NCBI RefSeq assembly: GCF_000425165.1
Contig: NZ_KE384324.1
Span: forward strand, 1 to 55,974
Length of the DNA stretch: 55,974 bases
Source: Photobacterium halotolerans DSM 18316
Lineage (GTDB): Bacteria; Pseudomonadota; Gammaproteobacteria; Enterobacterales; Vibrionaceae
Direction of reading: 5' to 3'
The position numbers and the translations under genes were made by a program. This document shows, one piece after another, positions 19,420 to 28,449 of the stretch (its first letter is position 1; the number at the start of each line of letters is the position of its first letter). The notes under the pieces are model-generated. The model did no database searches. It was given only the letters and a program-made list of their open reading frames with translations, and had not been told where the DNA came from.

Positions 19420-20448
19420 TCACACATCCAGATGGGCGGGAATCTTATCCAGCGCCTGCTGAACCACTTCTATACCCGACCCCGGCTTGTGGGCATTTTC
19501 GCTGATGTGCCGGCGCCACTGGCGTGCGCCCGGCATATTCTGGAACAACCCCAGCATATGACGGGTAATGTGACCCAGATACGAACCGTTCGCCAGCTGA
19601 CGCTCAATATACGGATACATAGCTTCAACCACCTCGCGGCGCTTAATGATGGGACGCGCGCTGCCGAATAACTGCTGATCCAGCTCCGCCAGCATATACG
19701 GATTCTGATACGCTTCACGCCCGACCATCACCCCATCAAGGTGAGCCAGGTGGGATTCGATCTCGGCCAGCGTTTTCACCCCGCCGTTAATCGCCATGGT
19801 CAGGTGCGGAAAATCTTTCTTCAGCTGATAGACACGCGGGTAATCCAGCGGCGGGATTTCACGGTTTTCTTTCGGGCTCAGACCGCTCAGCCAGGCTTTA
19901 CGGGCATGAATAGTGAAATTATCGCAACCGCCTTTTTCAGACACAGTACCGACAAAATCTGCCAGGAACTGATAGGAATCCTGCTCATCAATACCAATCC
20001 GGGTTTTCACCGTCACCGGAATATCCACCACTTCACGCATGGCCGACACACACAAAGCCACCAGATCCGCCTCGCCCATCAGGCACGCACCAAAACGGCC
20101 ATTCTGCACACGATCCGACGGGCAACCGACATTCAGGTTCACTTCATCGTACCCGCGCTCCTGCGCCAGCTTGGCACAATGCGCCAGATCCGCGGGGTTC
20201 GAGCCGCCCAGTTGCAACGCCACCGGATGCTCTTCCTCGTTAAAGCTCAGAAAATCACCCTTACCATGAATAATCGCCCCGGTCGTCACCATCTCGGTGT
20301 ACAGCAACGCATGCTGCGACAACAGTCGGTGGAAATAACGGCAGTGACGATCCGTCCAGTCCAACATAGGTGCCACAGAAAAACGGCATGAAGGGTGTTC
20401 GCCAGCGAGGCTGTGATTTTCCTGAGTATTTTCAGTGTGTCGCGTCAT
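19420..20448 (-). CDS. dusA: tRNA-dihydrouridine(20/20a) synthase DusA
   Basis: FMN-dependent enzyme that reduces uridine to dihydrouridine in the D loop of tRNA. The TIM-barrel start [16 protein letters not shown], the catalytic-cysteine motif [19 protein letters not shown] (Cys109), and the C-terminal helical domain beginning [13 protein letters not shown] are all typical of DusA rather than DusB or DusC. The 342-residue length is normal. The first 20 residues are variable, so a slightly later start is possible, but no better ATG exists before the conserved core. Confidence 0.95.
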   Translation of the reverse strand: MTRHTENTQENHSLAGEHPSCRFSVAPMLDWTDRHCRYFHRLLSQHALLYTEMVTTGAIIHGKGDFLSFNEEEHPVALQLGGSNPADLAHCAKLAQERGYDEVNLNVGCPSDRVQNGRFGACLMGEADLVALCVSAMREVVDIPVTVKTRIGIDEQDSYQFLADFVGTVSEKGGCDNFTIHARKAWLSGLSPKENREIPPLDYPRVYQLKKDFPHLTMAINGGVKTLAEIESHLAHLDGVMVGREAYQNPYMLAELDQQLFGSARPIIKRREVVEAMYPYIERQLANGSYLGHITRHMLGLFQNMPGARQWRRHISENAHKPGSGIEVVQQALDKIPAHLDV

Positions 20449-20780
20449 TCTGAATTTCCTGTCACTTCAATTGAAATTGCCCGAATTCCGTTCACTGTAC
20501 CCTCGCCGTCCCCCTTCCAGAGCAGGACCATCTCGCTTCATTCATCGTCGAAAACAACACCCGAGAGCGATAACAGGCGGTACAAAGCAACTGTGTTCGT
20601 TAAAAAGCAGGGGCGTATTATACATGCAGAATACAAAATGATCAGGAAAAAGGCGCCACGCCAAGCAGGCCTCAGGCAGCCTAAGCGGTCAAAGATAGTC
20701 GTTCAGGGGGCACGACCCAAATCAGCCCACGTCAGTCCGGGGCTGATGGGTTATGCAGAAAACGATTTTTACTTATTCAG
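20449..20780. other. intergenic region between dusA and the DUF3597 gene
   Basis: About 330 bases without a convincing gene. An open frame on the plus strand (20395-21198) runs through here and across the opposite strand of two real genes; its composition is Ser/Arg-rich and unlike a protein. The dusA promoter should be within the right-hand neighbourhood of 20449-20560. I see no RNA gene or repeat. Confidence 0.4.
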
Positions 20781-21185
20781 TCACAGCAGCTCATCCGGCA
20801 CGTTACCACCGTTGTCGGCCAGTTTCTGCAGCACGGTTTTATGCAGCCACATATTCATTTGGGCGGAGTCGGCCATTTTGTCTGCGGGGCAGCCCAGTTC
20901 AGTCGCCAGTTCTTTGCGGGCCGACAGGCTGCTGTCGAGACCCAGCAGTTTCAGCAGATCGACAATAGAGGTTTTCCAGTTCAGTGCTTCCGGATGGCCG
21001 GTCGCCATAGCTTCCAGTTTGGCGACCACATCAACAGTTTCCATGGCCGGAGCGGCTGGCTCAGCCGGAGAGGCGGGTGCTGGTGTTTCATCGGGGGCAA
21101 ATGTGACGTTGGCAGATGGCGTTGGTGTCTGGGGCGACTTTTTTCCAAAGCCAAGCTTGTTGAGAATATCGTTGAACAAACCCAT
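20781..21185 (-). CDS. DUF3597 domain protein
   Basis: A 134-residue cytoplasmic protein. It begins MGLFNDILNKLGFGKK, then has a Pro/Ala/Thr-rich linker (17-48), and a compact helical domain (about 50-134) with VDVVAKLEAMA, LNWKTSIVDLLKLLGLDSSLSARKELA and MNMWLHKTVLQKLADNGG. These are hallmarks of DUF3597, whose members bear some likeness to LysM-associated or helical lid domains but have no known role. Monocistronic. Confidence 0.82.
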   Translation of the reverse strand: MGLFNDILNKLGFGKKSPQTPTPSANVTFAPDETPAPASPAEPAAPAMETVDVVAKLEAMATGHPEALNWKTSIVDLLKLLGLDSSLSARKELATELGCPADKMADSAQMNMWLHKTVLQKLADNGGNVPDELL

Positions 21186-21324
21186 TACTGCTCCTTAACC
21201 GGTGTTGGCCGGATTGCGAATGACAGGCAAAACAGAGCGGCAGAAGTGCTCGCTCAGCTTCATTAAAGCTAGTCGGGTTATTCGCTGCAGAGCGTCGCAT
21301 TTCAACGACTGGCAACGGGTTAAC

Positions 21325-21358
21325 AAAAAAGCGCCCTGAACGTCCTTGTCCTGGGCGC
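21325..21358 (-). terminator. intrinsic terminator of the serine protease gene
   Basis: On the minus strand GCGCCC and GGGCGC form the stem and are followed by TTTTTTG. It lies 30 bases after the protease stop codon. Confidence 0.8.
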
Positions 21359-21388
21359 GGCAATAATGATTTTATTCGTGATAACGAC

Positions 21389-22966
21389 TCAGAAGCTGGC
21401 CTGCAGCGACAGGCTGCCGAAAGCGTTATAGCCATTGAGCATGATGTGGTAGCGACCAGACTGAGTGGGGGTGATCGAACAGGTTTCGCTGTTGCCTGCG
21501 CGGTAAGGCCGGCAATCCCAGCTGGATTTGGTGGCTTTCTGCCCGAAGCGGACATACAGATCGGCATCCCCTGTTCCTGTTCCGCCAGAGGTGCGAACCG
21601 TCAGGGTACGTCCTGCGGTGACATCAATGTAGTAATGCTGCTCACTGCCGGACGTCCCGCTCAGGCCACTGAGCACCTGACCGTTTTCCAGTTTGCCGTC
21701 TGACGGGGTACCCGGATCGCCGCCGCCATTATCTGTACCGCTGTAAGCCAGCAGATTAAGGCTGTTGCGCGGATCACTCACTTTACCTGTGGTGCCGCGC
21801 TGGGCCAGAAGCTGACTGAGCTGAGCGGGAGTCAGGTTCGGGTATTCATCCAGATACAACGCGCCGATACCGGCCACGTGCGGTGTCGCCATGGACGTTC
21901 CGCTGATGGTTTTATAGCTGCCGTCATACCAGGCGGAGGTAATGGAGGATCCCGGGGCAAAAATGTCGACACAGCTGCCCCAGTTAGAAAAGCTGGAACG
22001 CTGATCAGAGCTGGTTGTCGAGCCGACAGTGACGCCATTTGCCACCCGGGCGGGTGAAACATTACAAGCATCCTGATTCTCATTCCCCGCTGCCAGCATA
22101 AAGCTGACGCCTGAATTCACCGCGCTGTTGATGGCGCTGTCCAGTGCGGTCGAAATGCCGCCGCCCAGACTCATATTCGCCACAGAAGGGCCAGTGGCAT
22201 TCTGCTTCACCCAGTCCACCCCGGCAATCACCCCTGAGGTAGTACCCGAACCGCTGCAGCTCAGTACCCGCACCCCGACCAGGCTGACGTTCTTCGCCAC
22301 ACCGTAGCGCGTACCGCCAATGGTGCCGGCAACATGGGTACCGTGACCATTACAGTCGGTGGCATTGCTGTCGTTATCGACGAAATCGTAGCCGGAACGG
22401 GCACGGCCGCCGAACTCGGCATGGGTAGTTGTAACACCGGTATCAATGACGTACGCCGTCACGCCTGCGCCGTTATATTGGGTGACAAAATTACCGTCCA
22501 GCGGCAGATTGCGCTGATCCACGCGGTCCAGACCCCAGGTGGCATTGGTCTGCTGGGCATCAAAAGCTTCGGGGAAAACCGGATCGAGTGAAATCCGCTG
22601 ATCCTGCTCTATATAGTCAACCTGATTATCCTGACGAAGAGCCTTGAGTTGCTCTGTCGTCAGCTCAGCGACAAAGCCGCTCAGGGCAGAATCGAACACC
22701 CTTTCAGCAGTCACGGCATGAAGTGTGCTGATAGACTCAACAGTACGGGCCACAAATTCGGCACGCGCGGCAATATCATTGGCGATATACGCCGGCTCTT
22801 TTAACACCACGATATACTGATTAGCGACGGCCTTCTCAGGTGCCGCGGTGATCAGCCTGGCCTGTGGCTCTGAACTGGCTGCAAACGGTGAGTCTTCAGC
22901 CTGAATAGCAGCACTGGCTAACACCAGCGCAGACGTGATACAGCAACCTAGCATTGTCTTAAACAT
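21389..22966 (-). CDS. secreted subtilisin-like serine protease (S8, proteinase K type) with C-terminal PPC domain
   Basis: Extracellular protease of 525 residues. Signal peptide about 1-23; inhibitor I9 propeptide about 48-127 ([10 protein letters not shown]; ends YIEQDQRI); catalytic domain about 140-408 with the triad Asp175 (YVIDTGV), His208 ([10 protein letters not shown]) and Ser358 ([11 protein letters not shown]) and oxyanion Asn295. A Gly/Pro linker (410-425) joins a bacterial pre-peptidase C-terminal (PPC) beta domain that ends SLSLQASF and is usually removed on maturation. Close in plan to the alkaline protease of Vibrio alginolyticus and to aqualysin. Its own terminator follows. 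It probably uses type II secretion. Confidence 0.94.
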   Translation of the reverse strand: MFKTMLGCCITSALVLASAAIQAEDSPFAASSEPQARLITAAPEKAVANQYIVVLKEPAYIANDIAARAEFVARTVESISTLHAVTAERVFDSALSGFVAELTTEQLKALRQDNQVDYIEQDQRISLDPVFPEAFDAQQTNATWGLDRVDQRNLPLDGNFVTQYNGAGVTAYVIDTGVTTTHAEFGGRARSGYDFVDNDSNATDCNGHGTHVAGTIGGTRYGVAKNVSLVGVRVLSCSGSGTTSGVIAGVDWVKQNATGPSVANMSLGGGISTALDSAINSAVNSGVSFMLAAGNENQDACNVSPARVANGVTVGSTTSSDQRSSFSNWGSCVDIFAPGSSITSAWYDGSYKTISGTSMATPHVAGIGALYLDEYPNLTPAQLSQLLAQRGTTGKVSDPRNSLNLLAYSGTDNGGGDPGTPSDGKLENGQVLSGLSGTSGSEQHYYIDVTAGRTLTVRTSGGTGTGDADLYVRFGQKATKSSWDCRPYRAGNSETCSITPTQSGRYHIMLNGYNAFGSLSLQASF

Positions 22967-23488
22967 TGTTCTTCCTTTTTATGTTTGTCCGTTACTTGGA
23001 ATTGCCTACCCCTCACATCAGGCACAGTTAAAACCTATACGCAACTAAGCCCTTATACATAAGATGAAAATACCGAAATTCTCGAATGAAACAGAGAGAT
23101 GCGTGGTTACATCCAAGTTGAGACTCATCACAAGGCATAAGTAACTTGCTGTTTTTATATCGTTATCCGGCCATAGTCGTGGACTTAATCAGATACAGGA
23201 AGGATGTAAACAAATCCGAACAGGTAAAAAATCTGATCAATAGTGGTTATATTTCATTAAGTTAATCATTAAATAACAGAAATTAGCCATAAGGTTACAG
23301 AGCTCAGGCTTTACAGCAGACCAAAATGCTGATTTTGCTCAAATTTGCAAAACAGAAGATCTCGGCTAATTGAACAGTGTGTTGTGCTGCTGAATAAAAA
23401 GACCGACCCGTCTCAGGGTGTAACAGGCAAAATGTGCGCTTTTCGTTCAGACTTGGTGAGAACCTCTTCACGACTCAGAGGAAAACCT
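22967..23488. other. divergent intergenic region between the protease and the zinc metallopeptidase
   Basis: About 520 bases, A/T-rich between 23190 and 23300, without a convincing gene. The upstream part of the open frame that begins at 23345 lacks a ribosome-binding site and conserved sequence. The region must hold the promoters of both flanking genes; I cannot single out one with confidence. Confidence 0.4.
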
Positions 23489-24382
23489 ATGCGCTGGCGC
23501 AAGACCAAACAAAGTACCAACATTGATGACAGACGCGGTCAGGGGCCAGCTCCCTCCGGGATGGCGGTTGCTGGATTGCTGCGTTTTCTCCCTTTTCTGC
23601 TCAAAACCAAAGTAGGTAAACTTATTCTGGTTGTCGGCGGGATATACCTGGCTTACCAGTATCTTACCGGCGGTGCCGGGATGATGGATGTGCAGCCCGG
23701 TTCCGGGGCGATGCAGCAACAGGGAGGCGCACAAACCGGTGGCGTACCGGCCAGTGACGAAGAGGCTCAGTTTGTCGCGGCGATTCTGGGTACCACAGAA
23801 ACCGTGTGGAGCAAACTGCTCGACGGCCAGTATCCAGAACCACAGCTGGTGTTGTACAACAATATCACCCAGACAGGCTGCGGCATGGGTCAGGCGCAGT
23901 CCGGGCCGTTTTACTGTCCGGCGGACAGCAAGGTTTACCTGGATCTCAGCTTCATGGATGAGCTGAAAAAACTGGGGGCGCCCGGCGATTTCGCGTTTGC
24001 CTATGTGATAGCGCACGAGGTGGGTCATCATGTGCAAAATGTGCTGGGTACCAACAAACAGGTCGCCCAGATGCAGCAGCAGGCCAGCGAAACCGAAGCC
24101 AATCGCTTGAGCGTGATGCTTGAACTTCAGGCCGACTGCTATGCCGGGGTCTGGGGCTACTATGTCCACAATGACATGCAGTTGCTGGAGCCCGGCGACA
24201 TTGAAGAGGGGTTGAAAGCCGCCAGCTCAGTGGGTGACGACCGACTGCAGGAAATGGCGGGCCAGGCCGTTCAGCCAGATGCCTTTACCCACGGTACCTC
24301 TGAGCAGCGTTCGAGCTGGTTCCGCAAAGGGTTTGAAAGCGGCAACCCGAACGACTGCGACACCTTCCAGAACCTGCAATAA
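23489..24382 (+). CDS. neutral zinc metallopeptidase, YpfJ family
   Basis: A 297-residue membrane-anchored protein: basic N terminus (MRWRKTKQSTNIDDRRG), one membrane segment at about 42-58, a Gly/Gln-rich linker, and a peptidase domain with the zinc motif HEVGHH at 176-181 and a downstream glutamate region (LELQADCYAGVWG) typical of the family. The substrate is unknown; E. coli YpfJ is likewise uncharacterised. I start at the ATG at 23489 because AGAGGAAA precedes it and MRWR is the family's usual opening; a frame from 23345 is longer by 48 residues without similarity. Confidence 0.9.
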   Translation: MRWRKTKQSTNIDDRRGQGPAPSGMAVAGLLRFLPFLLKTKVGKLILVVGGIYLAYQYLTGGAGMMDVQPGSGAMQQQGGAQTGGVPASDEEAQFVAAILGTTETVWSKLLDGQYPEPQLVLYNNITQTGCGMGQAQSGPFYCPADSKVYLDLSFMDELKKLGAPGDFAFAYVIAHEVGHHVQNVLGTNKQVAQMQQQASETEANRLSVMLELQADCYAGVWGYYVHNDMQLLEPGDIEEGLKAASSVGDDRLQEMAGQAVQPDAFTHGTSEQRSSWFRKGFESGNPNDCDTFQNLQ

Positions 24383-24732
24383 CGCTGATCCGGGGCCAGA
24401 CGACATGCTGGCCCTGAAAAGATCGGCCAGGTCCCTAAGTCCTGCTTGCCATTTAACGGTTTGTGCATACACTTTGCCTCGCATTGTTCAGGGTGGCGGC
24501 GATAACAGATGAGCGCCGACGCTGCAGGAACCATGTCCGGAAATAGCGGCAACTTTTGACTTACAAACCAGTCAGTGACCCAATCGCTTATACCGTCAGC
24601 GACTTAACCGCTGATGCGAATGTGATCAGTTACACGAAAATTTTGTCCATCCGTGCTGGATTATGTCTCTCAGAGCTAGGTTTTTGAAATGCTATGATAG
24701 ACTATGACGCTAGTCGCTTTTTTTGAGGAAGT
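24383..24732. other. intergenic region upstream of zur
   Basis: About 350 bases. Near the left end GGGGCCAG and CTGGCCC (24394-24417) form a stem without a T run, a possible weak terminator for the metallopeptidase gene. Towards zur are TATGAT (24693-24698) and TATGAC (24703-24708), either of which could be a -10, but neither has a good -35. No RNA gene was recognised. Confidence 0.4.
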
Positions 24733-25179
24733 ATGGCAAATCATATGCAACTGCTGAATCAGGCCCAAACACTCTGTGATAAACGTGGAGTCCGGCTGAC
24801 CCCGCAACGCCAGAAAGTACTGGAACTGATTGTTGAGCGCCAAAGTTCAATCAGTGCTTACGAGCTGCTTGATTTGCTTCGGGAAACTGAACCTCAGGCC
24901 AAGCCTCCCACTGTGTACCGCGCACTCGACTTTCTGCTGGCCCAGGGCTTTGTCCATAAAGTCGAGTCGACAAACAGTTATATCGCCTGCAATCTGTTGG
25001 ACCATGCCTCTCATTGTTCACAGCTATTAATTTGCGATGAATGCAGTCATGTGGAGGAATGTCACGACGATGAATTGGCTAAAATGCTAAAACTAAAGGC
25101 ACAACAACAGGGCTTTCAGATTTCTCACCATGTGGTTGAAAGCCACGGTGTGTGCCAAGCATGCCAACATAAGAAGTAG
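24733..25179 (+). CDS. zur: zinc uptake regulator Zur (Fur family)
   Basis: A 148-residue Fur-family repressor that represses zinc-uptake genes when zinc is bound. The winged-helix part includes LTPQRQKVLELI and KPPTVYRALDFLLAQGFVHKVES; structural-zinc cysteines appear as CDEC (about 101-104) and the C-terminal CQAC. The spacing and the short length fit Zur rather than Fur or PerR. It is followed 36 bases later by the cheX-like gene, so the two may be cotranscribed. Confidence 0.88.
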   Translation: MANHMQLLNQAQTLCDKRGVRLTPQRQKVLELIVERQSSISAYELLDLLRETEPQAKPPTVYRALDFLLAQGFVHKVESTNSYIACNLLDHASHCSQLLICDECSHVEECHDDELAKMLKLKAQQQGFQISHHVVESHGVCQACQHKK

Positions 25180-25215
25180 TCCGTTTCTGAACAACAACAA
25201 GGCAATCCAGATCCT

Positions 25216-25680
25216 ATGCGAGCAGAATTTGTAAACCCGTTTCTGGCCTCTCTGCTGAATGTGCTCAAGACCATGGCGTCAATGGAGCTGGCCCCGCAAA
25301 AACCTCTGCTGAAAAAAGATGAAGTCGCCCGCGGTGATGTATCTGGCCTGATTGGTATGATTGGCCCGCAGACCAGAGGTTCGATGTCCATTACCTTTGA
25401 TGAAGGCCTCGCGCTGGAAATCATGCAGCGCATGCTGGGTGAACGGCCAAATGGCATCAATGATGAAGTGACCGATATGGTTGGCGAGATCACCAATATG
25501 GTCACAGGTGGCGCCAAGCGTATTCTGTCTGAAAAAGGCTACGACTTTGAAATGGCCACGCCCGCTGTTGTGTCTGGCCGCGGCCACACCATCACGCACA
25601 AGAGCGAAGGGGCGATCATTATCATGCCGTTTGAATCTGAATACGGCAAAGCCTTCATCGAAATCAGCTTCGACCGCTAA
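25216..25680 (+). CDS. CheX-like chemotaxis phosphatase family protein
   Basis: A 154-residue protein of the CheC/CheX/FliY fold. It carries one copy of the phosphatase signature, here EITN (Glu91 and Asn94) in VGEITNMVTGGAKRIL, as in CheX proteins that dephosphorylate CheY-P. The protein has no receiver or other domain. No other chemotaxis gene is nearby; its neighbours are zur and a cold-shock gene. Such orphan CheX-like genes occur in Vibrionaceae. Whether it acts on CheY or another response regulator is not known from the sequence. Confidence 0.85.
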   Translation: MRAEFVNPFLASLLNVLKTMASMELAPQKPLLKKDEVARGDVSGLIGMIGPQTRGSMSITFDEGLALEIMQRMLGERPNGINDEVTDMVGEITNMVTGGAKRILSEKGYDFEMATPAVVSGRGHTITHKSEGAIIIMPFESEYGKAFIEISFDR

Positions 25681-25707
25681 CGCTTTCAAACACCACCTCT
25701 TTTTCTG

Positions 25708-25729
25708 CAGGCCAGTGCGAACTGGCCTG
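25708..25729 (+). other. perfect hairpin with a GCGA tetraloop after the cheX-like gene
   Basis: CAGGCCAGT and ACTGGCCTG form a perfect 9-bp stem closed by GCGA, a GNRA tetraloop. There is no T run after it. It may be a factor-assisted terminator, an mRNA 3'-end stabiliser or the end of the zur-cheX transcript. Confidence 0.45.
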
Positions 25730-25929
25730 ACCTATTGGCGTGACTATGCGTAACTCTTTCACTCTTTTTGCATAAATAACGCATAAATCATTGCCCCGCC
25801 TTCCGGTTACGATCTAGACTGGAAATGCTATTTAGGCATCTACTCACCTATAAAGATACCTGTTAATAGCATTCGTGTTGCCTGCCTTCGGGTAACGCAA
25901 GGAATAGATTACAAAGGAAAGATCGTCAA

Positions 25930-26139
25930 ATGAGCAAACTGACAGGAACCGTTAAATGGTTCAACGATGATAAAGGTTTTGGTTTTATCTCTGCTGCTGA
26001 TGGCAAAGATGTTTTTGTTCACTTCAGCGCCATTCAGGCTCAGGGACGTCGTACCCTGAGAGAGGGCCAAAATGTTGAGTTTATCGTTACTGACGGCCAG
26101 AAAGGCCCACAAGCCAGCGAAGTGGTCGCCCTGTCTTAA
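25930..26139 (+). CDS. cold-shock-domain protein (CspA/CspE family)
   Basis: A 69-residue single cold-shock domain protein that binds single-stranded nucleic acid. RNP1 (KGFGFI) and RNP2 (VFVHF) are intact. A strong ribosome-binding site (AAAGGAAAG) is 10 bases before the ATG, and codon use is highly biased. Which paralogue it is cannot be decided by eye. The gene is preceded by about 190 bases of A/T-rich leader or promoter DNA (25740-25929), long enough to hold a structured cold-inducible 5' UTR, although I cannot assign one. Confidence 0.92.
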   Translation: MSKLTGTVKWFNDDKGFGFISAADGKDVFVHFSAIQAQGRRTLREGQNVEFIVTDGQKGPQASEVVALS

Positions 26140-26162
26140 CCCTAAGGCATGCCGCAACTAAG

Positions 26163-26188
26163 AAAAACGCCGCAAAAGCGGCGTTTTA
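26163..26188. terminator. bidirectional terminator between the cold-shock gene and pgi
   Basis: AAAAACGCCGC, AAAA, GCGGCGTTTT: a compact GC stem with A and T runs on either side. It serves the rightward csp transcript and the leftward pgi transcript. Confidence 0.88.
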
Positions 26189-26210
26189 TCATTTCAGGCT
26201 TCCGGCTGGA

Positions 26211-27863
26211 TTACTGACGCCATTGCTTAAAGGTATTGATCAGGCCATTGGTCGAGCTGTCATGGCTGCTCACCGGTGCGTTGTCCGCCAGTTCCGGCAG
26301 AATCTGATTAGCCAGCTGTTTACCCAGCTCAACGCCCCACTGATCGAAGCTGTAGATATTCCAAATCACGCCTTGAGTGAAGATCTTATGCTCGTACATC
26401 GCGATCAGCGCGCCCAGGGTATACGGGGTCACTTGCTTGACCAGAATCGAGTTGGTCGGGCGGTTACCTTCGAACACTTTAAATGGCGCCAGCTCTGCCG
26501 CTTCCTCCGGTGTTTTACCTGCCGCGGTGAATTCCGCTTCCACCTGCGCGCGGGTTTTACCGAATGCCAGCGCTTCGGTCTGGGCAAAGAAGTTTGCCAT
26601 CAGTTTAGGGTGGTGATCACCCAGCGGATTGTGGCTGATTGCCGGGGCAATAAAATCACACGGGATCAGCTTAGTGCCCTGATGGATCAGCTGATAAAAC
26701 GCATGCTGACCGTTAGTGCCCGGCTCACCCCAGATGATAGGCCCGGTCTGATAATCCACAGGATTGCCGCCGCGGTCAACATACTTACCGTTCGATTCCA
26801 TGTTGCCCTGCTGGAAGTAAGCCGCAAAACGGTGCATGTACTGATCGTAAGGCAGAATAGCTTCGGATTCAGCACCGAAGAAATTGTTATACCACAGGCC
26901 AATCAGCGCCAGAATGACCGGCAGATTCTCGGTCAGCGGTGTCTGGGCAAAATGCTTGTCCATCGCATGCGCACCGGCCAGCAGCTCTTCAAAATGCTCG
27001 TAACCCACAGCCAGGCAGATCGACAAACCAATCGCTGACCACAGTGAATAACGGCCGCCGACCCAGTCCCAGAACTCAAACATATTGTCAGTATCAATAC
27101 CAAAGGCGGACACCGCATCGGCATTGGTCGACAGTGCAGCAAAGTGTTTCGCCACATGCGCTGGATCTTTGGCTTCAGCCAGAAACCAGTCACGCGCCGA
27201 ATGGGCATTGGTCATGGTTTCCTGAGTGGTGAAGGTTTTTGACGCCACCAGGAACAGGGTCGTTTCCGGGTTCAGCCCCTTCAGGGTCTCGGCAATATGG
27301 GTGCCGTCCACGTTAGAGACAAAATGCAGGTTGAGACGGGTTTTGTACGGCGCCAGTGCTTCCGACACCATGTAAGGGCCCAGATCAGAGCCGCCGATGC
27401 CGATATTGACCACATCGGTAATCGCTTTGCCTGTGTACCCTTTCCAGTCACCGCCAATAATACGGTCGGAGAACTGCTGCATTTTCGCCAGCACAGCATT
27501 CACATGCGGCATTACATCTTCGCCGTCCACCAGCACAGGTGTATTGCTGCGGTTACGCAGCGCGACATGCAGCACGGCACGATCTTCGGTGCGGTTAATT
27601 TTTTCACCGCTGAACATAGACGCTATGGCGGTTTTCAGTTCGGTCTGTTCAGCCAGCTCAAACAGCCTGGCCAGCGTTTCTTCCGTGATCAGGTTCTTTG
27701 AATAATCCAGCAGGATATCGTTGCCGAACGCCGCGGAAAACGTCTCGAAACGTGATGAGTCTTTAGCAAACAGCTCGCTGAGCTGAAGATCCTGTGCCTG
27801 TTCAAAATGGGCAGTCAGTGCCTGCCAGGCAGTTGTTTGCGTGGGGTTAATGTTTTTCAACAT
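26211..27863 (-). CDS. pgi: glucose-6-phosphate isomerase Pgi
   Basis: Interconverts glucose 6-phosphate and fructose 6-phosphate in glycolysis and gluconeogenesis. The 550-residue length is normal. Family signatures are present: [43 protein letters not shown] and the C-terminal region with [17 protein letters not shown]. It stands alone, with a shared terminator downstream and a long regulatory gap upstream. Confidence 0.97.
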   Translation of the reverse strand: MLKNINPTQTTAWQALTAHFEQAQDLQLSELFAKDSSRFETFSAAFGNDILLDYSKNLITEETLARLFELAEQTELKTAIASMFSGEKINRTEDRAVLHVALRNRSNTPVLVDGEDVMPHVNAVLAKMQQFSDRIIGGDWKGYTGKAITDVVNIGIGGSDLGPYMVSEALAPYKTRLNLHFVSNVDGTHIAETLKGLNPETTLFLVASKTFTTQETMTNAHSARDWFLAEAKDPAHVAKHFAALSTNADAVSAFGIDTDNMFEFWDWVGGRYSLWSAIGLSICLAVGYEHFEELLAGAHAMDKHFAQTPLTENLPVILALIGLWYNNFFGAESEAILPYDQYMHRFAAYFQQGNMESNGKYVDRGGNPVDYQTGPIIWGEPGTNGQHAFYQLIHQGTKLIPCDFIAPAISHNPLGDHHPKLMANFFAQTEALAFGKTRAQVEAEFTAAGKTPEEAAELAPFKVFEGNRPTNSILVKQVTPYTLGALIAMYEHKIFTQGVIWNIYSFDQWGVELGKQLANQILPELADNAPVSSHDSSTNGLINTFKQWRQ

Positions 27864-28136
27864 AATGACGTTCCTGATGTGTTATTTTTTCACTACAGCA
27901 CAACCGGTGGTGCGGCAGTGAATATCCAATTCAACGGCGTTTGCACAGCCAAACTGGCCATAAGCATGGCGATATTTTGGTAATTTTACAACTTATTGTT
28001 AATTATGCCGCCGCCACCGCCCTACCTGCCTTGCTCCAGGTCACGCTTTCGGCGAATCGTCTACAGCCGCTAAACTATAGGAAATTATCCTGCAGTCTGA
28101 AAGAAATAAAGAGAGAAAAGCGACTGCCAGCTTAAA

Positions 28137-28256
28137 ATGCAGCAGCACCCGGATGCATCCTGCCCTGATTTCCTGACCATGGCTGATGAAATTGAACAAC
28201 AGATTAAAAATGATGCTGCCGGATCAGTAACCCTCTTAATCCAGCTACCTGCCTGA
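28137..28256 (+). CDS. candidate 39-residue small ORF
   Basis: An ATG at 28137 opens a 39-codon frame ending TGA at 28256. The product would be acidic, with an amphipathic middle (MADEIEQQIKNDAAGSVT). There is no clear ribosome-binding site. It may be a real small protein, a remnant of a lost gene, or chance; I cannot tell. A short stem (GAGC...GCTC) follows it near 28260-28277. Confidence 0.2.
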   Translation: MQQHPDASCPDFLTMADEIEQQIKNDAAGSVTLLIQLPA

Positions 28257-28327
28257 TCAGAGCGCCAGCCATGGCTCTTATTCATCACTGTGTCGTACCA
28301 GAACTGATTATTTTGATTAAAAGATAC

Positions 28328-28356
28328 TTGATAAAAAGATTTATCAGGCTTATCTT
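28328..28356 (+). promoter_or_regulatory. promoter of the FMN reductase gene
   Basis: TTGATA (28328-28333), a 17-base spacer and TATCTT (28351-28356) form a reasonable sigma-70 promoter. The predicted start, near 28363, falls on the first base of the palindrome at 28362-28385. The leader to the ATG would be about 87 bases. Confidence 0.5.
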
Positions 28357-28361
28357 TAGTT

Positions 28362-28385
28362 AAGTATCTTTGATAAAAGATACTT
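28362..28385. promoter_or_regulatory. palindromic operator-like element AAGTATCTTT-GATA-AAAGATACTT
   Basis: A perfect 10-bp inverted repeat with a 4-base spacer, placed at the predicted transcription start. A further copy of the half-site AAAGATACTT lies at 28320-28329 and overlaps the -35 by two bases. This is the expected layout for a repressor binding cooperatively to an operator and an auxiliary half-site. No regulator gene is adjacent. MarR- and HxlR-type redox regulators often control such flavin reductases, but the factor is unknown. Confidence 0.55.
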
Positions 28386-28449
28386 TTCATAGAGCTATCT
28401 CTTTTCAATCACTGAACCCGTCCGCAGAAATGACAAAAGGAAAAGAACC

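Larger units (their letters stand above)
27864..28449. other. long intergenic region between pgi and the FMN reductase gene
   Basis: About 590 bases. The left 150 bases must hold the pgi promoter. The middle contains one short open frame (28137-28256). The right part holds a promoter with a palindromic operator-like element (28320-28385). The frame on the minus strand from 28408 to 28085 has no convincing protein features. Confidence 0.45.

Noticed and set aside
20395..21198. A 267-codon frame on the plus strand
   Set aside because: It lies antisense to the start of dusA and to the DUF3597 gene, is Ser-rich with long low-complexity runs, and lacks a ribosome-binding site.
26223..27038. A 271-codon plus-strand frame opposite pgi
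   Set aside because: Antisense shadow of pgi; no family motifs.
28085..28408. A 107-codon minus-strand frame in the pgi-reductase spacer
   Set aside because: No ribosome-binding site, Ser/Phe/Cys-rich text and it runs through the promoter and operator of the reductase gene.
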